Assembly (NCBI RefSeq): GCF_000687455.2
Contig: NZ_JGVW01000048.1
Span: forward strand, 1-64,000
Direction of reading: 5' to 3'
Length of the DNA: 64,000 nt
From: Burkholderia sp. lig30
GTDB taxonomy: Bacteria; Pseudomonadota; Gammaproteobacteria; Burkholderiales; Burkholderiaceae
Position 1 is the first letter of the stretch. The number at the start of each line of letters is the position of its first letter. The notes below the pieces were generated by a model. That model ran no database searches. It was not told the DNA's origin and was given only the letters and a program-made list of their open reading frames with translations. The translations under genes were made by a program, and so were the position numbers. Positions 1 to 9,526 of this stretch are shown piece after piece.

Positions 1-625
1 TCATCTCGAACGCGCGTTCGAAGCCGGGCTCCGCGTAGTCGTCGAAGAAGATCCCGCCGATGCCGCGCGCCTCGTTGCGGTGCTTGAGGAAGAAATACTC
101 GTCGCACCACTTCTTGAAGTGCGGATACAGGCCGGCGCCGAACGGATCGAGCGCATCCTTGCAGGTCTGGTGGAAATGGCGCGCGTCGTCCTCGAAGCCG
201 TAGATCGGCGTCAGGTCCATGCCGCCGCCGAACCAGAAGATCGGCGCTTCGCCGGCCTTCGTCGCGATCAGCATCCGCACGTTCATGTGAACGGTCGGGC
301 AGTACGGATTGCGCGGGTGCAGCACGAGCGACACGCCGATCGCCTCGAAGCCGCGGCCCGCGAGCTGCGGGCGCGCCGCGCTCGCGGACGGCGGCAGTGC
401 GTCGCCCGACACGTCGGAAAAGCCGATGCCGGCGCGCTCGAAGAACTGGCCGTCCTCGAGGATGCGGGTGCAGCCGCCGCCGCGCAGGCGCTCGCCCGGC
501 TCGCGCTGCCACGCGTCGGTGGCGAGCGGCGTGCCGTCGAATGCGCCGAGCGCGTCGGCGATGCGCGTTTGCAGGCCTTGCAGGTAGGCGCGCACGCGCT
601 CCACGTCGTAGGTCGTATCGGTCAT
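1..625 (-). CDS. hemF: Oxygen-dependent coproporphyrinogen III oxidase, C-terminus beyond window
   Basis: Catalyses the oxygen-dependent oxidative decarboxylation of coproporphyrinogen III to protoporphyrinogen IX in the cytoplasm (haem synthesis). The first 208 residues are present, of roughly 300 in the family; the rest lies left of base 1. The start is the ATG whose complement is at 623-625 (protein begins [11 protein letters not shown]). Family motifs are clear: the glycine-rich [11 protein letters not shown] segment and, near the visible end, [19 protein letters not shown], which forms the active-site region. It lies downstream of purD on the same strand, but a strong terminator separates the two, so hemF probably has its own promoter. 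Identity is secure from the motifs; only the 3' end is unseen. Confidence 0.96.
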   Translation of the reverse strand, partial: MTDTTYDVERVRAYLQGLQTRIADALGAFDGTPLATDAWQREPGERLRGGGCTRILEDGQFFERAGIGFSDVSGDALPPSASAARPQLAGRGFEAIGVSLVLHPRNPYCPTVHMNVRMLIATKAGEAPIFWFGGGMDLTPIYGFEDDARHFHQTCKDALDPFGAGLYPHFKKWCDEYFFLKHRNEARGIGGIFFDDYAEPGFERAFEM

Positions 626-661
626 GTCTGGACTCGGTGCCCCCTCGGAGCACGGTGCGTC

Positions 662-703
662 AAAAATGCCTCTGCCGGGCATTCTATCGAACCCCGGCAG
701 AGG
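662..703 (-). terminator. Rho-independent terminator after purD
   Basis: On the minus strand an 11-bp GC-rich stem (arms 693-703 and 669-679) is followed by a T run (A run at 662-666 on the plus strand). It lies just after the purD stop and just before hemF, so it should end the purD transcript. Confidence 0.8.
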
Positions 704-740
704 AGAGGCGCGCTGCGAGGCAGGGCGCCGGATGCCAACG

Positions 741-2018
741 TCACACGTTCTTGCGATTGAGCGCGCGGTGGCCGATGTCGCGGCGGTACTGCATGCCTTC
801 GAAGTTGATCTGGTTGATCGTTTCGTAAGCGTGCTGCTGCGCTTCGCGCACCGAATCGGCGAGGCCGACGACGCACAGCACGCGGCCGCCCGACGTCGTC
901 AGCTTGTCGCCGTCGAGCGTGGTGCCCGCGTGGAACGTCACCGCTTGCGCGGTCTCGGCCGGGATGCCGTTGATGCGGTCGCCCTTGCGCGGCGCGTCCG
1001 GGTAGCCGTGCGCGGCCAGCACCACGCCGAGCGCGGTGCGGCGGTCCCAGTCGAGCTCGACGGTGTCGAGCGTGCCCGCGATCGCCTGTTCGACGACCTT
1101 CGAGAAATCGCTCTTCAGGCGCGCCATGATCGGCTGCGTCTCGGGATCGCCCATCCGGCAGTTGAATTCGAGCGTGCGCGGATTGCCGTCCTTGTCGATC
1201 ATCAGGCCCGCGTACAGGAAGCCGGTGAAGCGGATGCCGTCCTTCTCCATGCCGCGCACCGTCGGCATGATGATCTCGCGCATCACGCGCGCGTGCATCT
1301 GCGGCGTGACGATCGGCGCGGGCGAATACGCGCCCATGCCGCCCGTGTTCGGGCCGCGGTCTTCGTCGAGCAGGCGCTTGTGGTCCTGGCTCGACGCGAG
1401 CGCGAGCGCGTGCTTGCCGTCGACCATCACGATGAAGCTCGCTTCCTCGCCGTCGAGGAACTGCTCGATCACGACGCGCGCGCCGGCATCGCCGAGCTTG
1501 TTGCCCGACAGCATCATGTCGACGGCCGCGTGCGCCTCTTCCAGCGTCATCGCGACGACGACGCCCTTGCCGGCGGCGAGGCCGTCGGCCTTGACGACGA
1601 TCGGCGCGCCCTTCGCGTCGAGGTACGCGTGCGCGGCGGCCGCGTCGGTGAAGGTTTCATAGTCGGCCGTCGGGATGCCGTGGCGCTTCATGAACGCCTT
1701 CGCGAAATCCTTCGAGCTTTCGAGCTGCGCCGCTTCGCGGGTCGGGCCGAAGACCTTCAGCCCGCGCGCGCGGAACAGGTTGACGATGCCGGCCGCGAGC
1801 GGCGCTTCCGGGCCGACGAGCGTGAACGCGACGCCTTCGGCCTCGGCGAAATCGGCGAGCGCGTCGAGCGACGTGATGTCGACATTCTTCAGGCGCTCGT
1901 CCTGCGCCGTGCCGCCATTGCCGGGCGCGACGTAGACCATCTGGACGCGCGGCGATTGCGCGAGCTTCCACGCCAGCGCATGTTCGCGGCCGCCGGAACC
2001 GACGACGAGTAGTTTCAT
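741..2018 (-). CDS. purD: Phosphoribosylamine-glycine ligase (GAR synthetase)
   Basis: Joins glycine to 5-phosphoribosylamine with ATP, giving glycinamide ribonucleotide in the second committed step of purine synthesis. The protein is 425 residues, the usual length. The N-terminal fold carries [15 protein letters not shown]; the ATP-grasp domain shows [15 protein letters not shown] near residue 145 and [13 protein letters not shown] near residue 290. The start codon gives the expected [11 protein letters not shown]-terminus. It is transcribed in the same direction as yebC and upp upstream and hemF downstream, about 100 bp after yebC, so purD may share the yebC transcript. A terminator follows it. 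Confidence 0.97.
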   Translation of the reverse strand: MKLLVVGSGGREHALAWKLAQSPRVQMVYVAPGNGGTAQDERLKNVDITSLDALADFAEAEGVAFTLVGPEAPLAAGIVNLFRARGLKVFGPTREAAQLESSKDFAKAFMKRHGIPTADYETFTDAAAAHAYLDAKGAPIVVKADGLAAGKGVVVAMTLEEAHAAVDMMLSGNKLGDAGARVVIEQFLDGEEASFIVMVDGKHALALASSQDHKRLLDEDRGPNTGGMGAYSPAPIVTPQMHARVMREIIMPTVRGMEKDGIRFTGFLYAGLMIDKDGNPRTLEFNCRMGDPETQPIMARLKSDFSKVVEQAIAGTLDTVELDWDRRTALGVVLAAHGYPDAPRKGDRINGIPAETAQAVTFHAGTTLDGDKLTTSGGRVLCVVGLADSVREAQQHAYETINQINFEGMQYRRDIGHRALNRKNV

Positions 2019-2122
2019 GGGATTCCCCGCAGACTAGAAAACGTGGCGGCCAGCACGCATGGGCGAGCCGGCCGCGGAATCGGTGAGGCCGCCGCCGCGC
2101 CCGCGGCGCGGCGGCAGGCCGC

Positions 2123-2851
2123 TCATTCCTCGACGATGACGGCGTTGGTGTATACCTCCTGCACGTCGTCGAGGTTCTCGAGCGCGTCCAGGAGCTTTTG
2201 CATCTTCGCGGCGTCGTCGCCGGCGAATTCGATCTCGTTTTGCGGCTTCATCGTCACTTCGGCGAGCTCCGCCTTGAAGCCGGCGGCTTCGAGCGCGTCC
2301 TTCACCTTCGAGAATTCCTGCCAGTCGCACAGCACTTCGATCGAGCCGTCGTCGTTGGTGTTGACGTCGTCCGCGCCCGCTTCGAGCGCAGCATCCATCA
2401 GCGTATCCTCGGACGTGCCGGGCGCGAACAGGAACTGGCCGACGTGATCGAACATGAACGCGACCGAGCCGTCGGTGCCCATGTTGCCGCCGAACTTCGA
2501 GAACGCGTGGCGTACTTCCGCGACCGTGCGGGTGCGGTTGTCGGTCAGCGTGTCGACGATGATCGCCGCGCCGCTGATGCCGTAGCCTTCGTAGCGGATC
2601 TCTTCGTAGTTCGCGCCGTCCGCGCCGCCGACGCCGCGATCGATCGCGCGCTTGACGTTGTCCTTCGGCATGTTCGCGTCGGCGGCCTTGTCGACCGCGA
2701 GACGCAGGCGCGGGTTCGAGCCCGGATCGCCGCCGCCGAGGCGCGCGGCCACCTGAATTTCCTTGATGAGGCGGGTCCAGACCTTGCCGCGCTTCGCGTC
2801 GGCGGCTGCCTTCTTATGCTTGATGTTGGCCCATTTCGAGTGACCAGCCAT
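2123..2851 (-). CDS. YebC/PmpR (TACO1) family protein
   Basis: A conserved protein of 242 residues beginning [18 protein letters not shown], the diagnostic N-terminus of the YebC/PmpR/TACO1 family. Members have been described as DNA-binding transcriptional regulators and, for TACO1-like members, as factors that help translation through difficult peptide stretches; the sequence does not say which applies here. The whole three-domain length is present, with [22 protein letters not shown] near residue 50 and an acidic C-terminal domain ending in TNAVIVEE. It sits between purD and upp on the minus strand, with about 200 bp to upp and 100 bp to purD. Family assignment is firm; function is not. Confidence 0.95.
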   Translation of the reverse strand: MAGHSKWANIKHKKAAADAKRGKVWTRLIKEIQVAARLGGGDPGSNPRLRLAVDKAADANMPKDNVKRAIDRGVGGADGANYEEIRYEGYGISGAAIIVDTLTDNRTRTVAEVRHAFSKFGGNMGTDGSVAFMFDHVGQFLFAPGTSEDTLMDAALEAGADDVNTNDDGSIEVLCDWQEFSKVKDALEAAGFKAELAEVTMKPQNEIEFAGDDAAKMQKLLDALENLDDVQEVYTNAVIVEE

Positions 2852-3049
2852 ACCTTTCTCCGTCGCCCGCGCATGCCGCGAGGGCGTTTAAGCAAATGTG
2901 TCGTTGAGTCCGGCGGCCGCTTGGGCTGGCAAGAAGCCGCCTGGGCCGCACGTGTCGAGTGGATCGGGATTTTATCACGCGGCGGCGTCCCGTTCGGGGC
3001 CGCCGCGCGCCGCAAACGGCCCGCGCGGGACGTCCGGGTGCGCCGGCGC

Positions 3050-3700
3050 TCAGTTTTTCGTGCCGAACAGGCGGTCGCCCGCGTCGCCGAGGCCGGGCAC
3101 GATGTACGCGTGCTCGTCGAGATGCGAGTCGAGCGACGCGACATAGAGCTTCACGTCCGGGTGCGCGTCCTGGAACACCTTGACGCCCTCGGGCGCCGCG
3201 ACCAGCGCGACGAAGATGATGCTGGCGGCCGGCACGCCGCGGCGCTTGAGCACGTCGACCGCGTGCGCGGCCGAGTAGCCGGTCGCGACCATCGGGTCGC
3301 ACAGGATGAAGATGCGGTCTTCCAGGTCCGGCAGGCGCACCAGGTACTCGACCGGGCGGTGGTCCGCGTCGCGGTACACGCCGATGTGGCCGACGCGCGC
3401 GGACGGGATCAGTTCGAGCAGGCCGTCCGACATCCCGACGCCCGCGCGCAGCACCGGCACGATCGCGAGCTTCTTGCCGGCGATCACCGGCGCGTCGATC
3501 TCGACCAGCGGGGTTTCGACCCGCCGGGTCGTGATCGGCAGGTTGCGGGTGATTTCATAGCCCATCAGCAGCGTGATCTCGCGCAGCAGCTTGCGGAACG
3601 TGCGCGTGGACGTGTCCTTGTCGCGCATGTGGGTGAGCTTGTGCTGGATCAGCGGGTGATCGAGGATGAAAAGATTCGGGAAACGGCTGTCCTGTTTCAT
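3050..3700 (-). CDS. upp: Uracil phosphoribosyltransferase
   Basis: Salvages uracil by condensing it with PRPP to UMP. The protein is 216 residues, close to the family norm of about 208. Type I phosphoribosyltransferase features are visible: [13 protein letters not shown] in the core and the PRPP loop [13 protein letters not shown] around residues 135-147, plus the C-terminal uracil-binding [13 protein letters not shown]. The start chosen gives [21 protein letters not shown], which matches the family's early DHPLIQHKL segment. It diverges from the SDR gene at 3884, leaving about 180 bp for two promoters. Confidence 0.97.
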   Translation of the reverse strand: MKQDSRFPNLFILDHPLIQHKLTHMRDKDTSTRTFRKLLREITLLMGYEITRNLPITTRRVETPLVEIDAPVIAGKKLAIVPVLRAGVGMSDGLLELIPSARVGHIGVYRDADHRPVEYLVRLPDLEDRIFILCDPMVATGYSAAHAVDVLKRRGVPAASIIFVALVAAPEGVKVFQDAHPDVKLYVASLDSHLDEHAYIVPGLGDAGDRLFGTKN

Positions 3701-3883
3701 GGCGGGGGCGCCTGGGCGGCAAAAAGGGAGCGGGGCGGCAGGCGGGCGACAGGCCCGGCTGCGCGCGGCATAGCCGCAAGTTTACCGAAGATGGGGGCGC
3801 GCGATCCGGATATTATCGTCGTCTCGACGACAATCGGCGCAGGCGGGCGGCAGGCCCGGCGCGCGTGGCAAGGAAGGCATTCG

Positions 3884-4663
3884 ATGGATCTGGGCATTGC
3901 AGGCAGGACCGCGCTGGTGTGCGCGGCAAGCAAGGGACTCGGGCGCGGCTGCGCGCAGGCGCTCGCCGCCGAGGGCGTGAATCTGGTGATCGCCGCGCGC
4001 ACGCGCGACACGCTGGAGGCGACGGCGGCGGAGATCCGTGCGGCCACCGGCGTGGCCGTGACGGCCGTCGCGTGCGACATCACGACCCCCGAAGGCCGCG
4101 CGCTCGCGCTCGCCGCGTGCCCGCAGCCGGACATTCTGGTGACGAATGCGGGCGGCCCGCCGCCGGGCGACTTTCGCGACTTCTCGCACGACGACTGGAT
4201 CCGCGCGCTCGAGGCGAACATGCTGACGCCGATCGAGCTGATCCGCGCGACCGTCGACGGGATGATCGCGCGCCGTTTCGGGCGGATCGTCAACATCACC
4301 AGCTCGGCCGTGAAGGCGCCGATCGACGTGCTCGCGCTGTCGAACGGCGCGCGCTCGGGGCTGACGGGCTTCGTCGCCGGGCTCGCCCGCAGGGTCGCCG
4401 CGCACAACGTGACGGTCAACAACCTGCTGCCGGGGCTGTTCGACACCGATCGCATCGCGACGACGATTGCCGCGTCCGCGAAGGAGCAGGGCGCCACGGT
4501 CGACGAGGTGCGCGCGCGGCGCGTGGCGGCGATCCCGGCCGGGCGGCTCGGCACCCGCGAGGAATTCGGCGCCGCGTGCGCGTTCCTGTGCAGCGCGCAC
4601 GCGGGCTTCATCACCGGGCAGAACTGGCTGCTCGACGGCGGCGCGTATCCGGGCACGTTCTGA
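3884..4663 (+). CDS. SDR-fold protein lacking the canonical catalytic Tyr and Lys
   Basis: A short-chain dehydrogenase/reductase-like protein of 259 residues. The start is the ATG at 3884, preceded by an AGGAAGG ribosome site; a much longer open frame upstream is only high-GC background. The N-terminal cofactor region reads [10 protein letters not shown] (residues 13-22), the NAG motif is at 88-90 and the usual NITSSA serines at 139-142. Where classical SDRs have YxxxK, this protein has SNGAR (residues 153-157), so both catalytic Tyr and Lys are replaced. It may be a divergent reductase subfamily or a non-catalytic NAD(P)-binding protein. It is followed 52 bp later by mgsA on the same strand. 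I do not know its substrate. Confidence 0.88.
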   Translation: MDLGIAGRTALVCAASKGLGRGCAQALAAEGVNLVIAARTRDTLEATAAEIRAATGVAVTAVACDITTPEGRALALAACPQPDILVTNAGGPPPGDFRDFSHDDWIRALEANMLTPIELIRATVDGMIARRFGRIVNITSSAVKAPIDVLALSNGARSGLTGFVAGLARRVAAHNVTVNNLLPGLFDTDRIATTIAASAKEQGATVDEVRARRVAAIPAGRLGTREEFGAACAFLCSAHAGFITGQNWLLDGGAYPGTF

Positions 4664-4715
4664 CGCGGGCCGCCGCTTTCCGTTCGACGACAACCGACGC
4701 AACAAGGATGAGCAA

Positions 4716-5108
4716 ATGAGTACACCTCGCATCGCATTGATCGCACACGACGCCAAGAAGGATGAGATCGTCGCGCTCGCCGGCGAATACCGCGCGACGC
4801 TCGCGCAATGCCGGCTGGTCGGCACCGGCACGACGGGCGGCCGCATCGCGGCCGCGCACGGTCTCGACGTCGAGCGCAAGCTGTCCGGGCCGCTCGGCGG
4901 AGACCTGCAGATCGGCGCCGAGCTGGCCGACGGCCGGGTCGACGTGGTCGTGTTCCTGCGCGACCCGATGACCGCGCAGCCGCATGACCCGGACATCACG
5001 GCGCTGGTGCGCGCGTGCGACGTGCACAACGTGCCGTGCGCGACCAACGTCGCGACCGCGCGGATGCTGCTCGACGATCTGGAGCGGAAGATGGGGGCGG
5101 CCGACTAG
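4716..5108 (+). CDS. mgsA: Methylglyoxal synthase
   Basis: Converts dihydroxyacetone phosphate to methylglyoxal and phosphate, a bypass of lower glycolysis used when sugar phosphates accumulate. The 130-residue protein has the family signatures: [10 protein letters not shown] for phosphate binding (residues 35-44), [12 protein letters not shown] with the likely catalytic Asp63, and [13 protein letters not shown] with Asp83 and His90. It is shorter than the E. coli enzyme at its N-terminus but matches the compact forms. The start is the ATG at 4716 with AAGGATGAG upstream. It shares a direction with the preceding SDR gene and is the last core gene before the A/T-rich accessory segment. Confidence 0.95.
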   Translation: MSTPRIALIAHDAKKDEIVALAGEYRATLAQCRLVGTGTTGGRIAAAHGLDVERKLSGPLGGDLQIGAELADGRVDVVVFLRDPMTAQPHDPDITALVRACDVHNVPCATNVATARMLLDDLERKMGAAD

Positions 5109-5129
5109 GCGAGGGCGTTTGATTCAGAT

Positions 5130-5340
5130 TTGTTGACGCAGACGGATCGCGCCCGGTCGGTGGCATGTCCGGAGGGCGTGAGCCGTCTGAGTCGTCCGTG
5201 AAACAAATTCAATGGAGTACGGCTCTGCTACTGGGATAGCATTACTTCATTCGGTTGAATATCGAGGGTGGGCTTCTCCAGTGCAACGCCTCACTTGATT
5301 TAAGGTGTTGAACTTGGAACTAGAGTCTAAGCCTTGAGCA
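5130..5340 (-). pseudogene. Decayed fragment of the M23/GH19 hydrolase gene family (third copy)
   Basis: This non-coding stretch downstream of the 5375-6064 gene is alignable by eye with 6600-6745, the 5' part of the next relic. Shared blocks include GTGAGCCGTCTG versus GCGAGCCGTCTG, a TTCGGTTG(A/G)ATATC block, and TTGATTTaaGGTGTTG versus TTGATTTgcGGTGTTG, each followed by cTTGGAAyT. Read on the minus strand it gives DDSDGSRP, where the next relic gives DGADGSHPG. It carries no usable open frame and looks like the last trace of another hydrolase copy. It also accounts for most of the gap after mgsA. Confidence 0.5.
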
Positions 5341-5374
5341 TCGCGTTCGTTTTCATTTTTCTCTCAGTCTGAGT

Positions 5375-6064
5375 TCACTGGTCTGAGAGGCGGAGGGTAT
5401 TCAACATATCCATGAATATGTCGTAGCTGAAACCGTTCTCCAGGCTATATTCGCGCTTGCGGAGAAGGCATGCGCCACCAATCTGAGCAGTTATTTTTTC
5501 ATTCCCAACCATCACGTGAATGCAGCGGTAGCGGGATGTGTACTCTTTGTCTGGCTTGCAGCGGCTTCGCGATTTTTGAAAGGCCTCTTCTGCGATCCAT
5601 CCGTGCCAGTTGCTTCCATTGATAGGGGTTATCGTTGTTTTGATAACGGGATCTCCGCAGTTTGATCTGTGATACTTGATTCCATTCCATAGTGTGGGTA
5701 TTCCGTCATTAAATGGCGGGTGAAAATTACTCTCGCCGCCGGAGGAGATGAATTTATTAATTCCAATTCCATAAATCACGAATCCGATTCGCTCGCCTCC
5801 ATTCTTTTTATTTGGATTGTATTGAAAATCCATGTCTAAAATGGCTGTATTTCCGTCTCTATACGTCCCCGTGCAACCAAATCCAATGGATTGATCGTGC
5901 GCGTTCTGTAAATTCGGGACGAGCATTGACATCCCACATTGCTTTGCGGTTTTGGCGTCGATCGGGGTGGTGCTCACGCTTCTAGCATGGATGGTGGTCG
6001 TCGAATGTGCGTGCGCGATATGGCAAAATAAAGCAATGAAAAATAATACAATCTCGCGAATCAT
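5375..6064 (-). CDS. Exported protein of unknown function; candidate immunity protein 2
   Basis: A 229-residue protein I do not recognise. It starts with a hydrophobic signal peptide (MIREIVLFFIALFCHIAHA) and has several cysteines, so it is probably periplasmic. Base composition is much richer in A/T than in neighbouring core genes, suggesting foreign origin. Its ATG overlaps the TGA of the upstream hydrolase remnant by four bases (ATGA at 6061-6064), a coupling typical of a toxin gene followed by its protector. The same arrangement, hydrolase C-terminus then small exported protein, occurs with the 6751-7230 gene. I infer an immunity role from position, export and composition only. The reading frame itself is intact. 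Confidence 0.6.
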   Translation of the reverse strand: MIREIVLFFIALFCHIAHAHSTTTIHARSVSTTPIDAKTAKQCGMSMLVPNLQNAHDQSIGFGCTGTYRDGNTAILDMDFQYNPNKKNGGERIGFVIYGIGINKFISSGGESNFHPPFNDGIPTLWNGIKYHRSNCGDPVIKTTITPINGSNWHGWIAEEAFQKSRSRCKPDKEYTSRYRCIHVMVGNEKITAQIGGACLLRKREYSLENGFSYDIFMDMLNTLRLSDQ

Positions 6065-6626
6065 GTGTTGTCCTCTGTCTGAATTTTTAGATTCGCATCG
6101 TCTGGCACCTGCGTAGAATCGTTGAGGAGATAGTAGGCGTGGCGGAAAAACTGCTGGCGTTCTCTCAATCCGCCGGCCCCGCCGACTAGACGGAAACAGC
6201 CTTGGACGTCAAGGTTTCTTGAGCCTCTGTCTGCGCACCGGTGAATGCCGGTTTTGATCCAAAAATATCCCGCTGAGTCAGAAGCTATTTCTGCGTCGGA
6301 TTGCAATAATTCTTGATTGGGGTTGGTCGTGAAATCTCGTGCCCGGTAGGTGCCATATTTTATGAAAATGTGATTGAGCGCTCGACCAATATGGACGGGG
6401 CGCGACCTGTCGGTCCGGTGCTGCCTTCCTTAAGCCTGAGTTTGCTTTCACTCCAATATATTGTTCCGCCAGCTGTGGTCGTTGATATATGCGGAAGAAG
6501 TTGAGCTTGTTCCTGCAACGTAAGCCATGAAAATCCTCTAAAATTCCTGATAAACGCAAGAGGATGAAAAAACCAAACTCTCCTTCCCTCAGGCAAGCCA
6601 GGGTGCGAGCCGTCTGCGCCATCCAT
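6061..6626 (-). pseudogene. Remnant of a second M23/GH19-type hydrolase gene, frameshifted and internally deleted
   Basis: Two pieces in different frames. The upstream piece (about 6360-6626) encodes VWFFHPLAFIRNFRGFSWL, closely matching VWFFHPLAFIRHFRRCGWL in the 7266-9521 gene. The downstream piece (about 6061-6360) encodes YGTYRARDFTTNPNQELLQ and then SAGYFWIKTGIHRCADRGS, the counterpart of DTAGFFCARHSIAKSADRG in the larger gene. The middle of the lysozyme-like domain, including the catalytic Glu region, is missing. Near 6610 a one-base shift also separates EFITWM from DGADGSHPGLP. The final 81 residues stay open and end in a stop overlapping the next gene's start, so this tail could still be translated and couple that gene's expression. 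Confidence 0.75.
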
Positions 6627-6750
6627 GTAATAAATTCAAGGGATTGCGGCGATGCTGTGCGGGATATTCGGTTGGATATCCTGTGCAGAATTTTTTATCG
6701 CAAGGAATTATTTGATTTGCGGTGTTGCGCTTGGAATTGGGGCGAAGCAC

Positions 6751-7230
6751 TCACTTTCCATGACACTTCTGTGTCAAAAATGGAGGTGAATACGTTGGTT
6801 CAAAAGATTTTGACTTCATCCTTGAGATATCCAATACGTCGGCGCCAAACTGGTTTTCAACCAGGACGAACCGCTGGTCGCTGCTAAATCGTGCATCATA
6901 TACCCCGCCACCATACACCTCCCTCATTAGGAGGGTTGGCTGGGGTCGTAGTCGATATAAGGAGAGATGGGTTACCTGTGGGTAATTTCTGTTTATCTTG
7001 ATTGGAGTGCCAAAAATAACTAATAATGAATCATCTGAGCTAAAAGATCCGCCATCTATATTGTGATCAACGGGGATTTTTCTTATTTCTTTCTCATTTC
7101 TTTTCAGTTGCATCACGCCTGGTATGGCAATAATTGCTGTAAATTCCGTGTCGCACGATTTTATTGTTGTTGCTGACATCGAAAGAATCGGCCAAATGGA
7201 CATCAAAAAAAATAAGGTGCGATGTTTCAC
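6751..7230 (-). CDS. Exported protein of unknown function; candidate immunity protein 1
   Basis: A 159-residue protein without a family I can name. It has an N-terminal signal sequence (MKHRTLFFLMSIWPILSMSA) and then short beta-rich stretches such as SFSSDDSLLVIFGTPIK and VYDARFSSDQRFVLVENQ, which look like propeller blades. It starts 35 bases after the end of the hydrolase frame on the same strand, the usual place for the protector of a periplasm-acting cell-wall hydrolase. It is A/T-rich like its neighbours. No sequence similarity to the 229-residue protein downstream is obvious, as expected if each protector matched a different hydrolase copy. Function is inferred from context only. Confidence 0.6.
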   Translation of the reverse strand: MKHRTLFFLMSIWPILSMSATTIKSCDTEFTAIIAIPGVMQLKRNEKEIRKIPVDHNIDGGSFSSDDSLLVIFGTPIKINRNYPQVTHLSLYRLRPQPTLLMREVYGGGVYDARFSSDQRFVLVENQFGADVLDISRMKSKSFEPTYSPPFLTQKCHGK

Positions 7231-7265
7231 GAAAAATCCCCCAATATATTATTGGCGTTTTGAGT

Positions 7266-9521
7266 TTATTTCCAGCGCAAAGGCGGACTTTTCTTGTCAA
7301 ATGGATTCACGATCTTGGTAATCATAATGGATGTTCGCTCATTTGCGCCTCTGTCTGCGGATTTTGCAATCGAATGGCGCGCGCAGAAGAAGCCTGCAGT
7401 GTCGACGCATGAGTACTCGTCGTTGCCAATATATTGAGGATCATCGATTTTTGGTCCATTTATATATCTGCCGTCCACCTTATTCTTGAACCACGCGTGG
7501 TCATATGACCTCGTGTCTAGCCATCCTCTATACACCAAATATTCGGAATAGTTGTATCTTCCTGTAAGTTGTTTGAAGCCTCGTCCGCGAAATTTAACCC
7601 CATCTCCAACATCCGTATTCGCTAGATTGAGGTTTCCGTCGTATCTCATGAAGTATGCGATGTCAGTCTGGGGCGATGGTGGTTATTTTAAATAGCCATT
7701 AAGTTCTGGCATTATTGATGTATGGTTATTTTTTATGGCCATTCCAATCGCCGTTGAGCATTCTCTCACAACCATCATATAATATGACTCGATCGCGCAT
7801 TGCCCAAAAAAATGAGAAATTCGAAAAGGTGTGTTGAGGGCGTACTTTCTCAGCACGTTGTTGATGCTGGTTCGATATCGCTCTTTGTATTCTTCGCCCG
7901 TCTTCCCGACTGAGGTGTACGTTGACTCAGCATAGATCTGGGACAGCTCACCCTTGCTTAGCCATCCGCACCTCCTGAAGTGCCGAATGAAAGCAAGCGG
8001 ATGAAAAAACCAAACCTTCCCTCCCGCAGGCAAGCCGGTCTTGTCCCAGAAATGAAGCTTCCTGGCGAAATCCAGGAATTGGTGATAGGCGTCCTGCCTG
8101 CATTCGAAGTGCTCGCCTTCGTTCAGCAAATGCCGGTAGCACGCATCGAGATTGGCGCTGTCCCACTCGCTCGGCGCCTCGCAGATGAAGCCGCGCAGCA
8201 GTTTCCGGACGGGCTCGTGATCCGGGTCGATCACGTAATAGCGCATGGCGTCGTTTTTCTGCTGCGAAGTTTGCGGCTCGCCCGCCAGATCGGCTCCGGG
8301 TAGTTCGACGTCGCCAACGGCTGCCCGGACCACACCCTTGAGCTTGTCCAGATCCCACAGCCCGTTCTGATCGACCGGCGCAGTTGGCGCCTGAATCTTC
8401 CGCCACCCGGCGAAGAACGGAAAATCCGCGTCGGACAGCCGGGTGATGGCCGGCTTGCTGATGTCGATATACCCGTGCTGCCCGTTGGCGAACGGGATGC
8501 AATACCAGGTCTTGCGCAGATTGCGGGCCGTCGAGGTTTCTTGATCGGGAGCCGGGGGCAGCGTTTCAGGTTTGCTCAGAATCCTCCCGAACCGGAGCAT
8601 CTCGTACCCGTCGCTCGGACAGCTCGGATACAGCGCGCTCGCGCGCTTGTACATGTCGTATTCGAACTGCGACTCAACCGCGGGCTCATCGGTCAGCAAT
8701 GTCCGGCTACCATCGGCCGCCACGCTCCACACGTTGGTGTATTTGTCCCCCTTCTGGAAATACACCTCGACGTAGAGGGGGTGTTCGTTCTGGCCGGACT
8801 GCTTCGCGGGAAATTTGATCCCGCGCAGCTTGTCCGCTTCCACGCCCCGCGGCTGCGCGTGAAAATTCTGATTCGCGGGAATCACGTAATAGCTATGCCC
8901 CCAGCAATCGCCTCCTCGCGGCGTCGCAACCGCCTGATTCCCGAGTTGCGTTTCCCCGAAATAGGCGTCGAAATCCTCTGGCGCCATGAAGATCTCGAAG
9001 TGCAGTTGCCACCGGTCCTGGCATTGCCCCGTGTAACCGAGAATATCCTTCCGCCGCACCTTCTTGCCCTCGCCTGATACGGGACCACCCGAGTCCCAGC
9101 GCAACCATTCGGGCATGCTATGGGGCTCGTCAATCGGCGGCGGCTGCATGCCGTCATGGGTCATGGTGTTCAGGTCGAGCAGGTGCATGTACAGCGAATA
9201 GAACGTCAACGTGCGGTTTTCGCCCGTTTCGGTCGTGTGCTTCAGCAGCACGAAACCGGCGTTGGTGTTCTTGTTGCCGGCCGTGTCCGCGATCGGGTGC
9301 TGGCACACGCGGTAAGCGACGACCTCCCCATCGGCGATCGCCCGCACCGGCAGCGAGCGGTCATTCCATGGAACGAGATGCAGGCCGGTATGCCAGCGGC
9401 GATCGAACGCGACCGGATAGAGACCGCTGCTGTCGGTCATCTTGTCGAGTGCCTCCATCAGCGGATCTTCTTTCGTCGAATCGGCATTGATGGGAGGCAA
9501 GAAAGGCGGGCTGATGACCAT
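7266..9521 (-). pseudogene. M23-peptidase / GH19-lysozyme-like fusion, interrupted by an in-frame TAA
   Basis: One reading frame of about 752 codons with a single internal TAA at 7683-7685. Both sides read as one protein: NGYLK, stop, then PPSPQTDIAYFMRYDGNLN and GVKFRGRGFKQLTGR. I start it at 9521 (MVISPPFLPP); an ATG eight codons upstream is possible. Residues 35-180 look like an M23 (LytM-type) domain, with HTGLH at 44-48, LYMHL at 110-114 and QLHFE at 172-176, where the usual first His of HxH is Gln. Linker segments follow. The C-terminal third is a GH19 chitinase/lysozyme-like domain with FFGQCAIES (probable catalytic Glu) before the stop and GRGFKQLTGR after it. It should cut peptidoglycan peptides and glycans. 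Such genes are often secretion-system cargo, but no vgrG, PAAR or secretion gene lies in the window. Truncation at the TAA would remove most of the lysozyme core. Confidence 0.75.
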
Positions 9522-9526
9522 GGCAT

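Noticed and set aside
2198-3883. Plus-strand frame extending the SDR gene upstream to 2198
   Set aside because: It runs antisense through yebC and upp, and the ATG at 3884 has a good ribosome site and the expected SDR N-terminus.
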